From Herbaspirillum sp. GW103 (GTDB taxonomy: Bacteria; Pseudomonadota; Gammaproteobacteria; Burkholderiales; Burkholderiaceae_D): 64,000 nt of DNA. A program made the translations under genes and the position numbers. The DNA is taken from positions 186,001 to 250,000 of the forward strand of contig NZ_AJVC01000006.1 in assembly GCF_000261365.1 (NCBI RefSeq), read 5' to 3'. Every line of letters starts with the position of its first letter. Position 1 is the stretch's first letter. This document shows, piece after piece, positions 8,697-18,116 of this stretch. The notes under the pieces are model-generated. The model ran no database searches, had not been told where the DNA came from, and saw nothing but the letters and a program-made list of their open reading frames with translations.

Positions 8697-10025
8697 ATGT
8701 CCAGCCAAGACCAAACGCATCCCTCCAGCCTGTCGGCCTACTGGATGCCCTTCACTGCCAACCGCAACTTCAAGTCCGCGCCACGCATGCTGGTGTCGGC
8801 TGAAGGCATGCACTACCGCGACGACGCCGGCAACGCCATCCTGGACGGTACCGCCGGCCTGTGGTGCGTACCACTGGGCCACGCCCATCCCAAGATCGTA
8901 TCGGCCGTGCAGAAGTCCGTGGCTACGCTGGACTATGCGCCCTCCTTCCAGCTCGGCCACCCGAGCGCCTTCGAACTGGCCGAGCGCCTCAAGGCCTACA
9001 CCGGCAACCGCTTCGCCAACGTGTTCTACACCGGTTCCGGCTCGGAAGCAGTGGATACGGCGCTCAAGATCGCCCTGGCCTATCACCGCGCCAAGGGCAA
9101 CGCCACCCGCACCCGCCTGATCGGCCGCGAACGCGGCTATCACGGTGTGGGCTTCGGCGGCATGTCGGTGGGCGGCATCGGCGGCAATCGCAAGACCTTC
9201 AGCACCGCGCTGCTGCCGGGCGTGGACCACCTGCCGCATACCCACAACCTGGAAAAGAATGCCTTCACCAAGGGCGAGCCGGAGTACGGCGCGCACCTGG
9301 CCGATGAGCTCGAACGCCTGGTCACCCTGCACGACGCCTCCAACATCGCCGCCGTGATCGTGGAACCGGTGGCCGGCTCCACGGGCGTGCTGATCCCGCC
9401 CAAGGGCTACTTGAAGCGCCTGCGCGAAATCTGCACCAAGCACGGCATCCTGTTGATCTTCGATGAAGTCATCACCGGCTTCGGCCGCCTGGGGACGCCC
9501 TTTGCGTCCGACTACTTCGATGTGGAACCGGATATCTTCACCACCGCCAAGGGCCTCACCAATGGCGTGGTGCCGATGGGCGCGGTGTTCGTCAAGAAAG
9601 AGATCCACGATGCCTTCATGAACGGTCCGGATGGCATCGAACTGTTCCACGGCTATACCTATTCGGGTCACCCGCTGGCCTGCGCAGCCGGCCTGGCTTC
9701 GCTGGAGGTGTTCCAGACCGAAGGCGTGCTGGAGAATGCGCAAGCGGTGTCGGATTATTTCCAGGAGGCGGCGCACTCCCTGCGCGGCCTGCCGCACGTG
9801 ATCGATGTGCGCACCATTGGCCTCATCGCCGGCATCGAGCTGGCCTCCATCCAGGGCCGCGTCGGTGCCCGCGCCTATGACGCCTTCGTGCGTGCCTTCA
9901 ATGACGGCATCCTGATCCGCGTCACCGGCGACATCATCGCCCTGTCGCCGCCGCTGATCATCAACAAGCAGCAGATCGACGAACTGTTCGGCAAGCTGGC
10001 GGCCATCCTCAAGACCCTGGCCTGA
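8697..10025 (+). CDS. Class III omega-aminotransferase (beta-alanine/omega-amino acid:pyruvate type)
   Basis: A 442-residue PLP enzyme of the ornithine/omega-aminotransferase class. The opening [13 protein letters not shown] is typical of beta-alanine:pyruvate aminotransferases. The PLP pocket is recognisable at [14 protein letters not shown], the metal-independent [10 protein letters not shown] segment holds the PLP-ring aspartate, and the Schiff-base lysine is in TTAKGLTNG. It would transfer the terminal amino group of beta-alanine or a similar omega-amine to pyruvate, giving malonate semialdehyde and alanine. The adjacent acylating dehydrogenase would then convert the semialdehyde to an acyl-CoA. 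The ATG at 8697 is preferred over 8622; its ribosome site is weak. Confidence 0.92.
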   Translation: MSSQDQTHPSSLSAYWMPFTANRNFKSAPRMLVSAEGMHYRDDAGNAILDGTAGLWCVPLGHAHPKIVSAVQKSVATLDYAPSFQLGHPSAFELAERLKAYTGNRFANVFYTGSGSEAVDTALKIALAYHRAKGNATRTRLIGRERGYHGVGFGGMSVGGIGGNRKTFSTALLPGVDHLPHTHNLEKNAFTKGEPEYGAHLADELERLVTLHDASNIAAVIVEPVAGSTGVLIPPKGYLKRLREICTKHGILLIFDEVITGFGRLGTPFASDYFDVEPDIFTTAKGLTNGVVPMGAVFVKKEIHDAFMNGPDGIELFHGYTYSGHPLACAAGLASLEVFQTEGVLENAQAVSDYFQEAAHSLRGLPHVIDVRTIGLIAGIELASIQGRVGARAYDAFVRAFNDGILIRVTGDIIALSPPLIINKQQIDELFGKLAAILKTLA

Positions 10026-10060
10026 TCCCCCTTCACGAAAAAAATAGGCAAGAAAGAGTC

Positions 10061-11554
10061 ATGGAAAAGATTGCACACTACATCGGCGGCGCGCGCGTCG
10101 ATACCACCAGCGGGCGCTATGCCGATGTCTTCAACCCGGCCCAGGGTGTGCCGGTGGCGCAGGTCGCGCTGGGTACGGCCGACGAGGTCGATGCGGCAGT
10201 GAAGGCCGGTGTGGCCGCCTTTCCGGCCTGGTCCAACACCCCGCCGCTGACGCGCGCGCGGGTCCTGTTCCGCTTCCTGCACCTGATCCAGCAGCGCGCC
10301 GACGACTTCGCCCGCATCATCGTGCGCGAGCACGGCAAGACCTTCTCGGATGCCCAGGGCGAAGTGGCGCGCGGCATCGAGATCGTCGAGTTTGCCGCCG
10401 GTATCCCGCAGATGCTCAAGGGGGAATACACCGACCAGATCGCCCGCGGCATCGACGCCTGGTCGATGCGCCAGGCGCTGGGCGTGGTGGCCGGCATCAC
10501 GCCGTTCAACTTCCCGGCGATGGTGCCGATGTGGATGTTCCCCATCGCCATTGCCTGCGGCAACTGCTTCGTGCTGAAACCTTCCGAACGCGATCCCTCG
10601 GCCGCGCTGCTGATCGCCGATCTGTTGAAGGAGGCCGGCCTGCCCGATGGCGTCTTCAACGTCATCCAGGGCGACAAGGTCACCGTCGATGCCCTGCTCG
10701 ATCATCCGCAGGTCAAGGCCATCAGCTTCGTCGGCTCGACCCCGATTGCGGAATACATCTACGCCCGTGGCTCGGCCAAGGGCAAGCGCGTGCAGGCCCT
10801 GGGCGGCGCCAAGAACCACATGGTGGTGATGCCCGACGCCGACATGCAGCTGGCCGTGGACGCTTTGATGGGCGCAGCTTACGGCTCGGCCGGCGAGCGC
10901 TGCATGGCGATCTCGGTGGCAGTGGCCGTGGGCAGCGCCGGTGATGAACTGGTGGCCGCACTGGCCGAGCGCGCGCGCAAGCTGAAGATCAACGAAGGCA
11001 TGGCGGCCGGTGCCGAGATGGGTCCGGTGGTGACTGCGGCGGCCAAGCAACGTATTGAAAGCCTCATCGGCCGTGGCGTGGAAGAAGGCGCAACGCTGGT
11101 GGTGGATGGCCGCGGTTATCAAGTGCCAGGATTCGAGAAGGGCTTCTTCGTCGGTGGCACGCTGCTCGATCACGTCACCCCGGAAATGACGGTCTACAAG
11201 GAAGAAATCTTTGGCCCGGTGCTGTGCGTACTGCGCTGCCCGGACATCGCCAGCGCGGTGGAGCTGATCAATGCGCACGAGTATGGCAACGGCGTGGCCG
11301 TCTATACCCGTGACGGCGGCGTGGCGCGCGAGTTCGTGCGCCAGATCGAAGTGGGCATGGTGGGAGTGAACGTGCCGCTGCCGGTGCCGATGGCCTTCAG
11401 CAGCTTCGGCGGCTGGAAGCGCAGTCTCTTCGGCGACCATCACATGTACGGACCGGAGGGGGTGCGCTTCTACACCCGGGCCAAGGCGGTGATGCAGCGC
11501 TGGCCCAATACCGCCAGTGCAGGTGCGGAATTCGCTTTCCCGCAGATGAAATAA
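10061..11554 (+). CDS. mmsA: CoA-acylating methylmalonate/malonate-semialdehyde dehydrogenase
   Basis: A 497-residue aldehyde dehydrogenase. The catalytic cysteine lies in [10 protein letters not shown] (about residue 281), the cofactor loop is seen at [12 protein letters not shown], and the active-site opening [16 protein letters not shown] is characteristic of MmsA/IolA, which release CO2 and form propionyl-CoA or acetyl-CoA. The usual ALDH general-base glutamate is absent, as in this CoA-dependent subgroup. It lies 35 bases after the omega-aminotransferase, forming a two-gene catabolic operon under the divergent MocR regulator. A strong terminator follows directly. Confidence 0.95.
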   Translation: MEKIAHYIGGARVDTTSGRYADVFNPAQGVPVAQVALGTADEVDAAVKAGVAAFPAWSNTPPLTRARVLFRFLHLIQQRADDFARIIVREHGKTFSDAQGEVARGIEIVEFAAGIPQMLKGEYTDQIARGIDAWSMRQALGVVAGITPFNFPAMVPMWMFPIAIACGNCFVLKPSERDPSAALLIADLLKEAGLPDGVFNVIQGDKVTVDALLDHPQVKAISFVGSTPIAEYIYARGSAKGKRVQALGGAKNHMVVMPDADMQLAVDALMGAAYGSAGERCMAISVAVAVGSAGDELVAALAERARKLKINEGMAAGAEMGPVVTAAAKQRIESLIGRGVEEGATLVVDGRGYQVPGFEKGFFVGGTLLDHVTPEMTVYKEEIFGPVLCVLRCPDIASAVELINAHEYGNGVAVYTRDGGVAREFVRQIEVGMVGVNVPLPVPMAFSSFGGWKRSLFGDHHMYGPEGVRFYTRAKAVMQRWPNTASAGAEFAFPQMK

Positions 11555-11562
11555 ACAGGATC

Positions 11563-11592
11563 AACGGCATGAAATTTTCATGCCGTTTTTCT
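11563..11592 (+). terminator. Rho-independent terminator after mmsA
   Basis: AACGGCATGAAA pairs with TTTCATGCCGTT and is followed by a run of T. It ends the aminotransferase/mmsA operon. Confidence 0.85.
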
Positions 11593-12042
11593 TTGGCGGA
11601 TGCGTATGATGAAGGTCCGGCGCCACCGATGGCCGTCGGCCTTGTTGGTGCAGAAAACGTCAGGCACGGTGCAGGAAGCATCAGCCATCCTCAGCCCGCA
11701 GGAAGTCACGTCCGGGCTTGCACCAAAGCAGGAAAACTTAGAAAACCAGACCGTCGTGGATGATCGGTGGAGACACACCGACAGCACGGGAGAACGGCAA
11801 ACCACAACTGGAGACACGCTCTTAGGAGCGGCAGGAGGAGCCTCATGCCGGCTCACGCCACGCGGCGCAAAGACGCGCCGCAGCAGCGTTTCATTCGTCG
11901 TCACGTACTGTCTTGCGGCTCTGTCGCCAGACGGCGCGACCCTGTTGACCGACGCTTTTCCGCCCGTTCGCGGCGGAGGATTTCTCACGTCCATGCAAAT
12001 CAAGCCTGCGCGATCTTCCTAAGTTTTTTGGGAGGAACGGGC
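11593..12042. other. Long untranslated gap before the ABC transporter operon
   Basis: About 450 bases with no credible gene. It includes copy 3 of the 16-bp repeat at 11647-11662 and several short GC-rich dyads (for instance GGCGC/GCGCC around 11870). It probably contains the promoter and long leader of the livKHMGF-type operon. I looked for guanidine and glycine riboswitch signatures and did not find a match. Confidence 0.45.
11647..11662 (+). repeat. 16-bp repeat, copy 3
   Basis: GGTGCAGAAAACGTCA, intergenic between mmsA and the ABC transporter operon. Identical to the copies at 1360, 4844, 14290 and 50738 (the last three in the opposite orientation). Confidence 0.85.
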
Positions 12043-12135
12043 ATGGAACTTGCGTTGACGGGCAGTACTGCAGCATTGCGCAATTCCGTGGATGTCATCT
12101 GTCAATCGTTAGCCTTGAGGGAGAAACAAGCATGA
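12043..12135 (+). CDS. Possible 30-residue leader peptide overlapping the livK-type start
   Basis: A short frame (MELALTGSTAAL...) preceded by a very strong ribosome-binding site GGGAGGA at 12029-12035, seven bases before the ATG. Its TGA stop overlaps the ATG of the binding-protein gene in an ATGA, the arrangement used for translational coupling. The peptide has no recognisable motif and no run of one amino acid that would suggest classic attenuation. It may be a coupling or regulatory leader, or a chance frame; too short to judge by composition. Confidence 0.4.
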   Translation: MELALTGSTAALRNSVDVICQSLALREKQA

Positions 12136-13325
12136 TCAGCCGTCGCAATTTCCTGAAACTGTCTGCACTGGCCGCACCCGGCGCACTGAGCTACCACGAT
12201 GTCTTTGCCCAGGCCGAGAGCATTGCCTTCGGCTGTCCGGTGCCGATGTCCGGCCCCTTCGCTGCCAACGGCAAGTTCGCCGACATGGGCATGAAGCTGG
12301 CCCTGCAGAAATACGGCAAGGTACTGGGCAAGAGCACCAGCTACGTCAACCTCGACACCGAAGGCAAACCCGCCACCGCCGTACGCAAGATGCAGGAGAC
12401 CATCGAGAAGGGCACGCGCTTCTTCGCCGGCGGCATCCTCTCCGGCGAGGCGCTGGCCATGGGCAAGGAAGCCGACAAGGCTGGCGCGGTCTTCATCACC
12501 ACCGCCGGGGCCGACGAGATCACCGGCAGCGACTGCAACCACGCCACCTTCCGCTGGTCGGTGCCGACCTTCGGTGCGATTGAACAGACCGTGCGCCCGC
12601 TGCTGGAGAAGATGCCCAATGCCAAGCGCTGGTACACCATCACGCCGCAATACGTGTTCGGTGAAGGCTTGCTGTCGGCGGCCAAGAACATCTTCAAGGA
12701 AAAGGGCATCGAGCATGTGGGCAACAGCTACCACTCGCTGAGCGAGAAGGAATTCTCCGGCTATCTCACCAATGCCATTGCCGCCAAACCCGACGTGCTG
12801 CTGTTGCTCAACTTCGGCTCGCAGTCCTCCGATACCTTGCGCCAGGCCGTCAGCTTCGGCATGAAGAACAACTGCACCATCCTCATGGCCTGGGCGTCGG
12901 GACTGGAACAGTTCGAGACCCTGGGCGCGGATATCTGCGATGGCGTCTACTTCGGCGCGCAGTACTGGCATGCCATCGATTCGCCCTTCAACAAGGAATT
13001 CGTCAAGCTGGTCAACGACAAGCTCAAGATGGATCCCAACTACAGCCTGGCCGGTTCCTACATCTGTACCAAGATCATTCTGGACGCCATCATCAAGGCC
13101 AACAGTACCGATCCCAAGGCGGTGATCGCGGCCATGGAAGGCATGAAGTACGAAGGGCTGACCGGCACCGAGGAAATCCGCAAGGGCGATCACCAGGTCA
13201 TCAAGAACTACTACCTGCTCAAGGGCAAGGCCAAGGCGAAGATGGCCAACAAGAATGACTATGCGGACATCGTTTCCTCCGGCCAGTCCTTCCTGGCGCT
13301 GGAGAAGACGCAGTGCAAGCTGTGA
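12132..13325 (+). CDS. livK: ABC transporter substrate-binding protein, Tat-exported (amide/branched-chain type)
   Basis: A 397-residue periplasmic binding protein of the LivK/UrtA/AmiC superfamily. The N-terminus SRRNFLKLSALAAPGAL is a twin-arginine signal peptide, so it is exported folded. The mature chain starts with GCPVPMSGPFAANGKFADMG, typical of type 1 Leu/Ile/Val-like binding proteins. It heads an operon with two permeases, two ATPases and two hydrolases. The family binds branched amino acids, urea, short amides or aromatic acids; the downstream carbamoylase-like hydrolase argues for an amide- or ureide-type ligand rather than leucine. Ribosome site GAGGGAG lies upstream. Confidence 0.9.
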   Translation: MISRRNFLKLSALAAPGALSYHDVFAQAESIAFGCPVPMSGPFAANGKFADMGMKLALQKYGKVLGKSTSYVNLDTEGKPATAVRKMQETIEKGTRFFAGGILSGEALAMGKEADKAGAVFITTAGADEITGSDCNHATFRWSVPTFGAIEQTVRPLLEKMPNAKRWYTITPQYVFGEGLLSAAKNIFKEKGIEHVGNSYHSLSEKEFSGYLTNAIAAKPDVLLLLNFGSQSSDTLRQAVSFGMKNNCTILMAWASGLEQFETLGADICDGVYFGAQYWHAIDSPFNKEFVKLVNDKLKMDPNYSLAGSYICTKIILDAIIKANSTDPKAVIAAMEGMKYEGLTGTEEIRKGDHQVIKNYYLLKGKAKAKMANKNDYADIVSSGQSFLALEKTQCKL

Positions 13326-13346
13326 TGTCCATGCCTTGAGCTTCAG

Positions 13347-13376
13347 GGCCTGTTCGCCTGCCTGGGCGAACAGGCC
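13347..13376 (+). repeat. Perfect 12-bp-stem hairpin between binding protein and permease genes
   Basis: GGCCTGTTCGCC and GGCGAACAGGCC flank a six-base loop. No T-run follows. Hairpins at this position commonly protect the upstream message and give the binding protein higher expression than the permeases; that role is inferred. Confidence 0.75.
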
Positions 13377-13406
13377 GCATTTGCTGCATCTTCGTCACGA
13401 GGTTCC

Positions 13407-14273
13407 ATGAACATCTATCTGCTGCAGATCGCCAATGGCGTAGGCATCGGCATGCTCTACTTCCTGCTGGCGGTGGGCCTGTCGATCGTCTTCGGCCTGC
13501 TGCGCTTCGTCAATTTCTCGCATGGCGCCTTCTTCCTGCTGGGCGCCTATCTCTGCTATCAGGTCACCAGCCTGGGCCTCGATTTCTGGTGGACGCTGCT
13601 CATTGCACCGCTGCTCGTGGGTCTGTTCGCGTGGGTGGTGGAGCGCTTCGTGCTGCGCCATGTCTATGCGCTGCCGCATCACTTCCACATTCTCTTCACG
13701 GTCGGCATGGCGCTGGTGATCCAGGAAGCGGTGATCTCGGTATGGGGGCCGCTGGGCAACAACGTCTCGCCGCCCGATCTGCTGCAAGGGGTGGTGATGT
13801 GGGGCGGCTTCGTCTATCCCAAGTACCGGCTCTTCGTCATCGGCCTGACCGCCGTCATGGCGCTGCTGCTATGGTGGGTGCTGGAAGGCACGCGCCTGGG
13901 CTCGATCGTGCGCGCCGGTTCGGAATCGACCGAAATGGTCAGCCTGCTCGGCTTGAACATTCAACGCATCTTCAGCCTGGTCTTCGCCCTGGGCGCGGCC
14001 ACGGCCGGTCTTGCCGGGGCGCTGGCCGCACCGATCCGCGGAGCCGATCCCTTCATGGGCGTGGAAGCGCTGGGCATCGCCTTCGTGGTGGTGGTCATCG
14101 GCGGGCTGGGCAGCTTCTGGGGGGCCCTCATCGGCGGCATCCTGGTCGGCATCGTGCAAAGCGTGATGAGCACGGTCTGGTCCGAGGGTGCGCACCTGAT
14201 GATTTACGTGGCCATGGCGGCCGTGATGCTGCTGCGTCCGAATGGCCTGCTGGGCCGGCCCGGCGCGGCCTGA
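13407..14273 (+). CDS. livH: ABC transporter permease, LivH type
   Basis: A 288-residue inner-membrane protein with about eight hydrophobic helices. The opening IANGVGIGMLYFLLAVGLSIVFGLL is the typical LivH/UrtB start; RAGSESTEMVSLLGLN is the cytoplasmic loop that contacts the ATPase, and GGLGSFWGALIGGILVG is the conserved helix near the C-terminus. It pairs with the LivM-type permease that follows. Gap to the next gene is 41 bases and holds copy 4 of the 16-bp repeat. Confidence 0.92.
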   Translation: MNIYLLQIANGVGIGMLYFLLAVGLSIVFGLLRFVNFSHGAFFLLGAYLCYQVTSLGLDFWWTLLIAPLLVGLFAWVVERFVLRHVYALPHHFHILFTVGMALVIQEAVISVWGPLGNNVSPPDLLQGVVMWGGFVYPKYRLFVIGLTAVMALLLWWVLEGTRLGSIVRAGSESTEMVSLLGLNIQRIFSLVFALGAATAGLAGALAAPIRGADPFMGVEALGIAFVVVVIGGLGSFWGALIGGILVGIVQSVMSTVWSEGAHLMIYVAMAAVMLLRPNGLLGRPGAA

Positions 14274-14289
14274 CGCGGTTCATGCCACT

Positions 14290-14305
14290 TGACGTTTTCT
14301 GCACC
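14290..14305 (+). repeat. 16-bp repeat, copy 4 (between livH and livM)
   Basis: TGACGTTTTCTGCACC, 16 bases after the livH stop and ten bases before the livM start, inside an operon. Exact copy of the other four. Confidence 0.85.
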
Positions 14306-14314
14306 GAGGCTTCC

Positions 14315-15319
14315 ATGAAACAGATTGCGCATTTCCGTTACACCCTGCTGGCAGCCGCTGTGGCGCTGCTGCTGCCCATGCTGCTGCCCTCCGGCACGCT
14401 GGCCACCGAAGTGCTGGTGTTCGCGCTGGCCGCGCTGGGCTGCAACCTGCTGCTGGGTTATACCGGCCTGATGTCCTTCGGCCAGGGCATCTTCTTTGGC
14501 GTGGGCAGCTATACCGCTGGCGTGGTGCTGCTGCAGTTGAAGCTGGCGCTGCTGCCGGCCCTGGCGCTGGCCGCGCTCGGTGGCGCACTGGTGGCGCTGC
14601 TGGTGGGCTGGTTCTCGATCCGCCAGCGCGGCACCTACTTCGTCATGCTCACGCTGGCCTTTGCCCAGATGTTTTACTTCCTCGCCTATACGATGAAGGA
14701 CGTCACGGGCGGAGACAACGGCCTGCTGGACATCCCGCGTCCGCCGCTGTCGCTGTTGGGGATGACGCTGCTGCCGACCACCTCGTCCTGGCAGTACTAC
14801 ACGGTGGTGGCCATCCTGTTCGTGCTGGTGTTCTGGCTGCTGCAGCGGGTGGTCGATTCGGTACTGGGCAAGACGCTGCTGGCGGTGCGCGAGAACGAGG
14901 CGCGTGCTTCCGCCCTGGGCTATGACGTACGCCTGCTCAAACTGGCCGCCTTCGTCATCTCCGGCGCCGTCACCGGTCTGGCCGGTGGCCTGCACGCCAT
15001 GATGACGGGTGTGGCACCGCTGTCCAACATCGAGTACCACACCAGCGAAGCAATCCTGGTGATGACCGTCATCGGCGGCACCGGCAACCTGTTCGCCTCG
15101 GTGCTGGGGGCGAGCTTCTATGTGCTGGTGGGCAACTGGCTCTCCACGCTGTGGCCGCGCTGGCTGATGCTGCTGGGGCTGCTGCTGATCACGGTCAGCC
15201 TGTACATGCAGAAGGGCCTGTTCGGACTGGCCGTGAAGATCATCGATGCCGTGCGCGGTCACAAGAAAGAACCGGTGCAGGCCGCCAGCACGACTGCGAC
15301 CAAGGAGAAGCATTCATGA
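14315..15319 (+). CDS. livM: ABC transporter permease, LivM type
   Basis: A 334-residue permease with about ten hydrophobic segments. GYTGLMSFGQGIFFGVGSYTA is the LivM hallmark, and VRENEARASALGYDVRLLK is the coupling loop for the ATPase. It forms a heterodimeric channel with the LivH-type protein. Start 14315 begins right after the repeat and gives MKQIAHFRY, a short cytoplasmic N-terminus before the first helix. Its stop overlaps the next gene by ATGA, which implies translational coupling. Confidence 0.92.
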   Translation: MKQIAHFRYTLLAAAVALLLPMLLPSGTLATEVLVFALAALGCNLLLGYTGLMSFGQGIFFGVGSYTAGVVLLQLKLALLPALALAALGGALVALLVGWFSIRQRGTYFVMLTLAFAQMFYFLAYTMKDVTGGDNGLLDIPRPPLSLLGMTLLPTTSSWQYYTVVAILFVLVFWLLQRVVDSVLGKTLLAVRENEARASALGYDVRLLKLAAFVISGAVTGLAGGLHAMMTGVAPLSNIEYHTSEAILVMTVIGGTGNLFASVLGASFYVLVGNWLSTLWPRWLMLLGLLLITVSLYMQKGLFGLAVKIIDAVRGHKKEPVQAASTTATKEKHS

Positions 15320-16083
15320 GCCGCCCCATCCTGCAAGCGCTCAACGTGACCAAGCGCTACGGCAAGTTCACCGCCGTCAACGGCATCACGCTGGAGGTCG
15401 AGGCCGGTACCGTGCATTCGGTAATCGGTCCCAATGGCGCGGGCAAGACCACGCTGTTCCATACCCTGACCGGTACCACGCCCATCACCGAGGGCAGCAT
15501 CCTGGTCGAGGGTGAGGAAGTGGCGCATCTGCCGGGCAATCGCCGGGTGCAGAAGGGACTGGCGCGCTCCTTCCAGGTGACCAGCCTGTTTCCCAACCTG
15601 AGCGTGCGCGAGAACCTGCGGCTGGCTGCGCAGGGCCGCGCGCCGCTGGCGGCCCTCAATCCCTGGAAACGTGCCGAACAATTCACTGCAGCCTGCACAC
15701 TGGCCGATGAACTGGTGGCGCGCCTGTCCCTGCAGGGCGTTGCCGAGCGGGCCTGTGCAGAACTTTCACATGGCCAGCAACGCAGGCTGGAAGTGGGCAT
15801 GGCCATGGCCGGACGGCCCAAGGTGATCTTCCTGGACGAGCCGACCTCGGGCATGGGCATCGACGACATTGCCGACATGAAGCAGCTCATCCACGGGCTG
15901 CGGAAGGATTACACGGTGGTGCTGATCGAACACAACATGGATATCGTCATGGATATCTCGGACCGCGTCACGGTGATGCAGCTGGGCCAGATCCTGGCGC
16001 AGGGCAAGCCGGCCGAGATCCGCAACGATGAACGCGTGCGCCGGGCCTATCTCGGCAGCATGATCACCGGAGGCAAAGCATGA
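15316..16083 (+). CDS. livG: ABC transporter ATP-binding protein, LivG type
   Basis: A 255-residue ATPase: Walker A GPNGAGKTT near residue 40, signature LSHGQQRRLEVGMAM, and Walker B VIFLDEPTSGM. The C-terminal tail with GKPAEIRNDERVRRAYLG is typical of LivG. The signature motif has H in place of the usual second G (LSHGQ), a common LivG variant. It overlaps both neighbours by ATGA. Confidence 0.93.
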   Translation: MSRPILQALNVTKRYGKFTAVNGITLEVEAGTVHSVIGPNGAGKTTLFHTLTGTTPITEGSILVEGEEVAHLPGNRRVQKGLARSFQVTSLFPNLSVRENLRLAAQGRAPLAALNPWKRAEQFTAACTLADELVARLSLQGVAERACAELSHGQQRRLEVGMAMAGRPKVIFLDEPTSGMGIDDIADMKQLIHGLRKDYTVVLIEHNMDIVMDISDRVTVMQLGQILAQGKPAEIRNDERVRRAYLGSMITGGKA

Positions 16084-16784
16084 TCCTGCAAGTTGAAGAC
16101 GTTCACGGCTACTATGGCAAGAGCCACATCCTGCAGGGCGTATCGCTGCAGGTCGATGCGGGCGAGGTGGTCACGCTGCTGGGACGCAATGGCGCGGGCA
16201 AGACCACGACCTTGAAGAGCATTGTCGGCGTGGTGCCACCGGCACAGGGTCGGGTGCTCTTCGAGGGGCAGGTCATCAGCGCACTGCCTTCCTACAAGAT
16301 CGCTGCGCGCGGCGTATGCCTGGTGCCGGAGCATCGCGGCATCTTCAAGCTGCTGACCGTGGAGGAAAACCTGACCATGGCCGCCCGCAAGGAGTCGGCG
16401 TGGGGGCTCGAGGAGGTCTACACCATCTTCCCGCGCCTGAAGGAGCGCCGCAGGAATGGCGGCGGCCAGCTCTCGGGCGGTGAGCAGCAGATGCTGGCCA
16501 TTGCGCGCGCGCTGATGACCCATCCGCGCGTGCTGATGCTGGATGAACCGGTGGAAGGACTGGCACCGGTGATCGTCGACGAGATCGTGGCGCAGATCAA
16601 GCAGATCAAGCGCACCGGGATGTCCATCATCCTGGTGGAGCAGAACCTGGAAGTCTGTACCCAACTGGCGGACCGGCATTACATCGTCGAGCAGGGACGC
16701 ATCGTCTACAGCGGCAGCAATGCCGCGTTCCTGGCCGATGAGGGCGTCAAGGACCGTTGTCTGGGCGTGAATCTGGCGGCGTGA
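16080..16784 (+). CDS. livF: ABC transporter ATP-binding protein, LivF type
   Basis: A 234-residue ATPase with Walker A GRNGAGKTT, signature LSGGEQQMLAIARAL and Walker B VLMLDEPVEGL. LivF proteins are shorter than LivG and carry the PEHRGIFKLLTVEENL segment seen here. It completes the two-permease, two-ATPase transporter. The next gene starts 35 bases downstream on the same strand. Confidence 0.93.
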   Translation: MILQVEDVHGYYGKSHILQGVSLQVDAGEVVTLLGRNGAGKTTTLKSIVGVVPPAQGRVLFEGQVISALPSYKIAARGVCLVPEHRGIFKLLTVEENLTMAARKESAWGLEEVYTIFPRLKERRRNGGGQLSGGEQQMLAIARALMTHPRVLMLDEPVEGLAPVIVDEIVAQIKQIKRTGMSIILVEQNLEVCTQLADRHYIVEQGRIVYSGSNAAFLADEGVKDRCLGVNLAA

Positions 16785-16819
16785 GGACCTCTGCCCGCCA
16801 ACCCGAACAAGGAATCGAT

Positions 16820-18079
16820 ATGGACATGAAAACACAAACCTCCACCCTGCGCATTGACGGCACGCGCCTGTGGAATTCGCTGATGGAACTGGCCCGCATC
16901 GGCGGCACGGCCAAAGGTGGCGTCTGTCGCCTGGCCCTCACCGACCTGGACAAGCAGGGCCGGGATCTGGTCACCTCCTGGGCGCGCGCCGAAGGCATGA
17001 GCGTGGTGGTAGACCAGATCGGCAACATCTTCATGCGCCGCCCCGGTCGCAACAATGCACTGCCACCGGTGATGACGGGCTCGCACATCGACACGCAACC
17101 CACCGGCGGCAAGTTCGACGGCAATTACGGCGTGCTCTCCGGCATCGAGGTGATCCGTACGCTGAACCAGCACGATATCCAGACCGAGGCGCCCATCGAG
17201 GTGGCGGTGTGGACCAATGAAGAGGGCTCGCGCTTCGTACCGGTGATGATGGGTTCGGGGGTCTTCTGCGGCGCCTTCACGCTGGAACATGCCTATAACG
17301 CCACCGACATCGAGGGCAAGAAAGTGCGCGACGAACTGGAACGCATCGGCTACATCGGCGACCAGGTCTGCGGCGACCATCCCATCGGTGCGTATTACGA
17401 GGCCCACATCGAGCAGGGGCCGGTGCTGGAAAATGCCGATACCGTCATCGGCGTGGTACCGGCGGTGCTGGGGCTGTCGTGGTACGACTGCACGGTGACC
17501 GGTTTCGAATCCCATGCCGGACCGACGCCCATGGAAATTCGCAAGGACGCGCTGCAAGTGTCGACGTTCATCATGCAGGAAGTGGTGGCCATCGCTCACC
17601 GCTATGCCCCGTATGGCCGCGGCACGGTAGGCCAGGTGCAGGTGATGCCCAACAGCCGCAACGTGATTCCGGGGCAGGTGAAGTTTTCCATCGATCTGCG
17701 CAATGTCAGCGAAGAGTCGCTCACCCGCATGCACGAGGACCTGCTGGCCTATCTGGAGGCCATGCGCAAGAAGACCGGGCTTTCCATCGAACTGGAGCGG
17801 GTGTCCTACTTCCCGCCCTGCCCCTTCCATCCGGATTGCGTGGACAATGTACGCGCCGCCTCGGCGGCATTGGGCTACAAGACCATGGATGTGGTCTCCG
17901 GCGCGGGACATGACGCCATCTATGCCGCGCGCCTGGCGCCGGCAGGCATGATCTTCGTGCCCTGCAAGGACGGGGTCTCCCACAACGAGATCGAAGATGC
18001 CCGCCCCGAGCACCTGGAAGCCGGTTGCAACGTGCTGTTGCAGGCCATGCTGGCCAGTGCGGGCGTGGTCACGCAATGA
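16820..18079 (+). CDS. M20-family Zn-dependent hydrolase (N-carbamoyl-amino acid hydrolase/allantoate amidohydrolase type)
   Basis: A 419-residue amidase of the hydantoinase/carbamoylase subgroup. Metal ligands are recognisable in TGSHIDTQPTGGKFDG (His, Asp), WTNEEGSRF (the Glu-Glu pair) and YYEAHIEQGPVLE (His), and a late histidine in the C-terminal GVSHNEIE. The lid/dimerisation domain starts around FESHAGPTPM. The family removes carbamoyl groups from N-carbamoyl amino acids, ureidoglycolate-like or allantoate-like compounds. Placement behind the transporter suggests it hydrolyses the imported compound in the cytoplasm. The ATG at 16820 has AAGGAAT upstream. Confidence 0.9.
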   Translation: MDMKTQTSTLRIDGTRLWNSLMELARIGGTAKGGVCRLALTDLDKQGRDLVTSWARAEGMSVVVDQIGNIFMRRPGRNNALPPVMTGSHIDTQPTGGKFDGNYGVLSGIEVIRTLNQHDIQTEAPIEVAVWTNEEGSRFVPVMMGSGVFCGAFTLEHAYNATDIEGKKVRDELERIGYIGDQVCGDHPIGAYYEAHIEQGPVLENADTVIGVVPAVLGLSWYDCTVTGFESHAGPTPMEIRKDALQVSTFIMQEVVAIAHRYAPYGRGTVGQVQVMPNSRNVIPGQVKFSIDLRNVSEESLTRMHEDLLAYLEAMRKKTGLSIELERVSYFPPCPFHPDCVDNVRAASAALGYKTMDVVSGAGHDAIYAARLAPAGMIFVPCKDGVSHNEIEDARPEHLEAGCNVLLQAMLASAGVVTQ

Positions 18080-18116
18080 TCATTGTCTGATGTTGAATTG
18101 ATGCAAAAAACTGAAC

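Noticed and set aside
11763-12030. Possible riboswitch in the long leader of the transporter operon
   Set aside because: Several purine-rich and dyad segments are present, but none matched the guanidine or glycine aptamer patterns I could recall.
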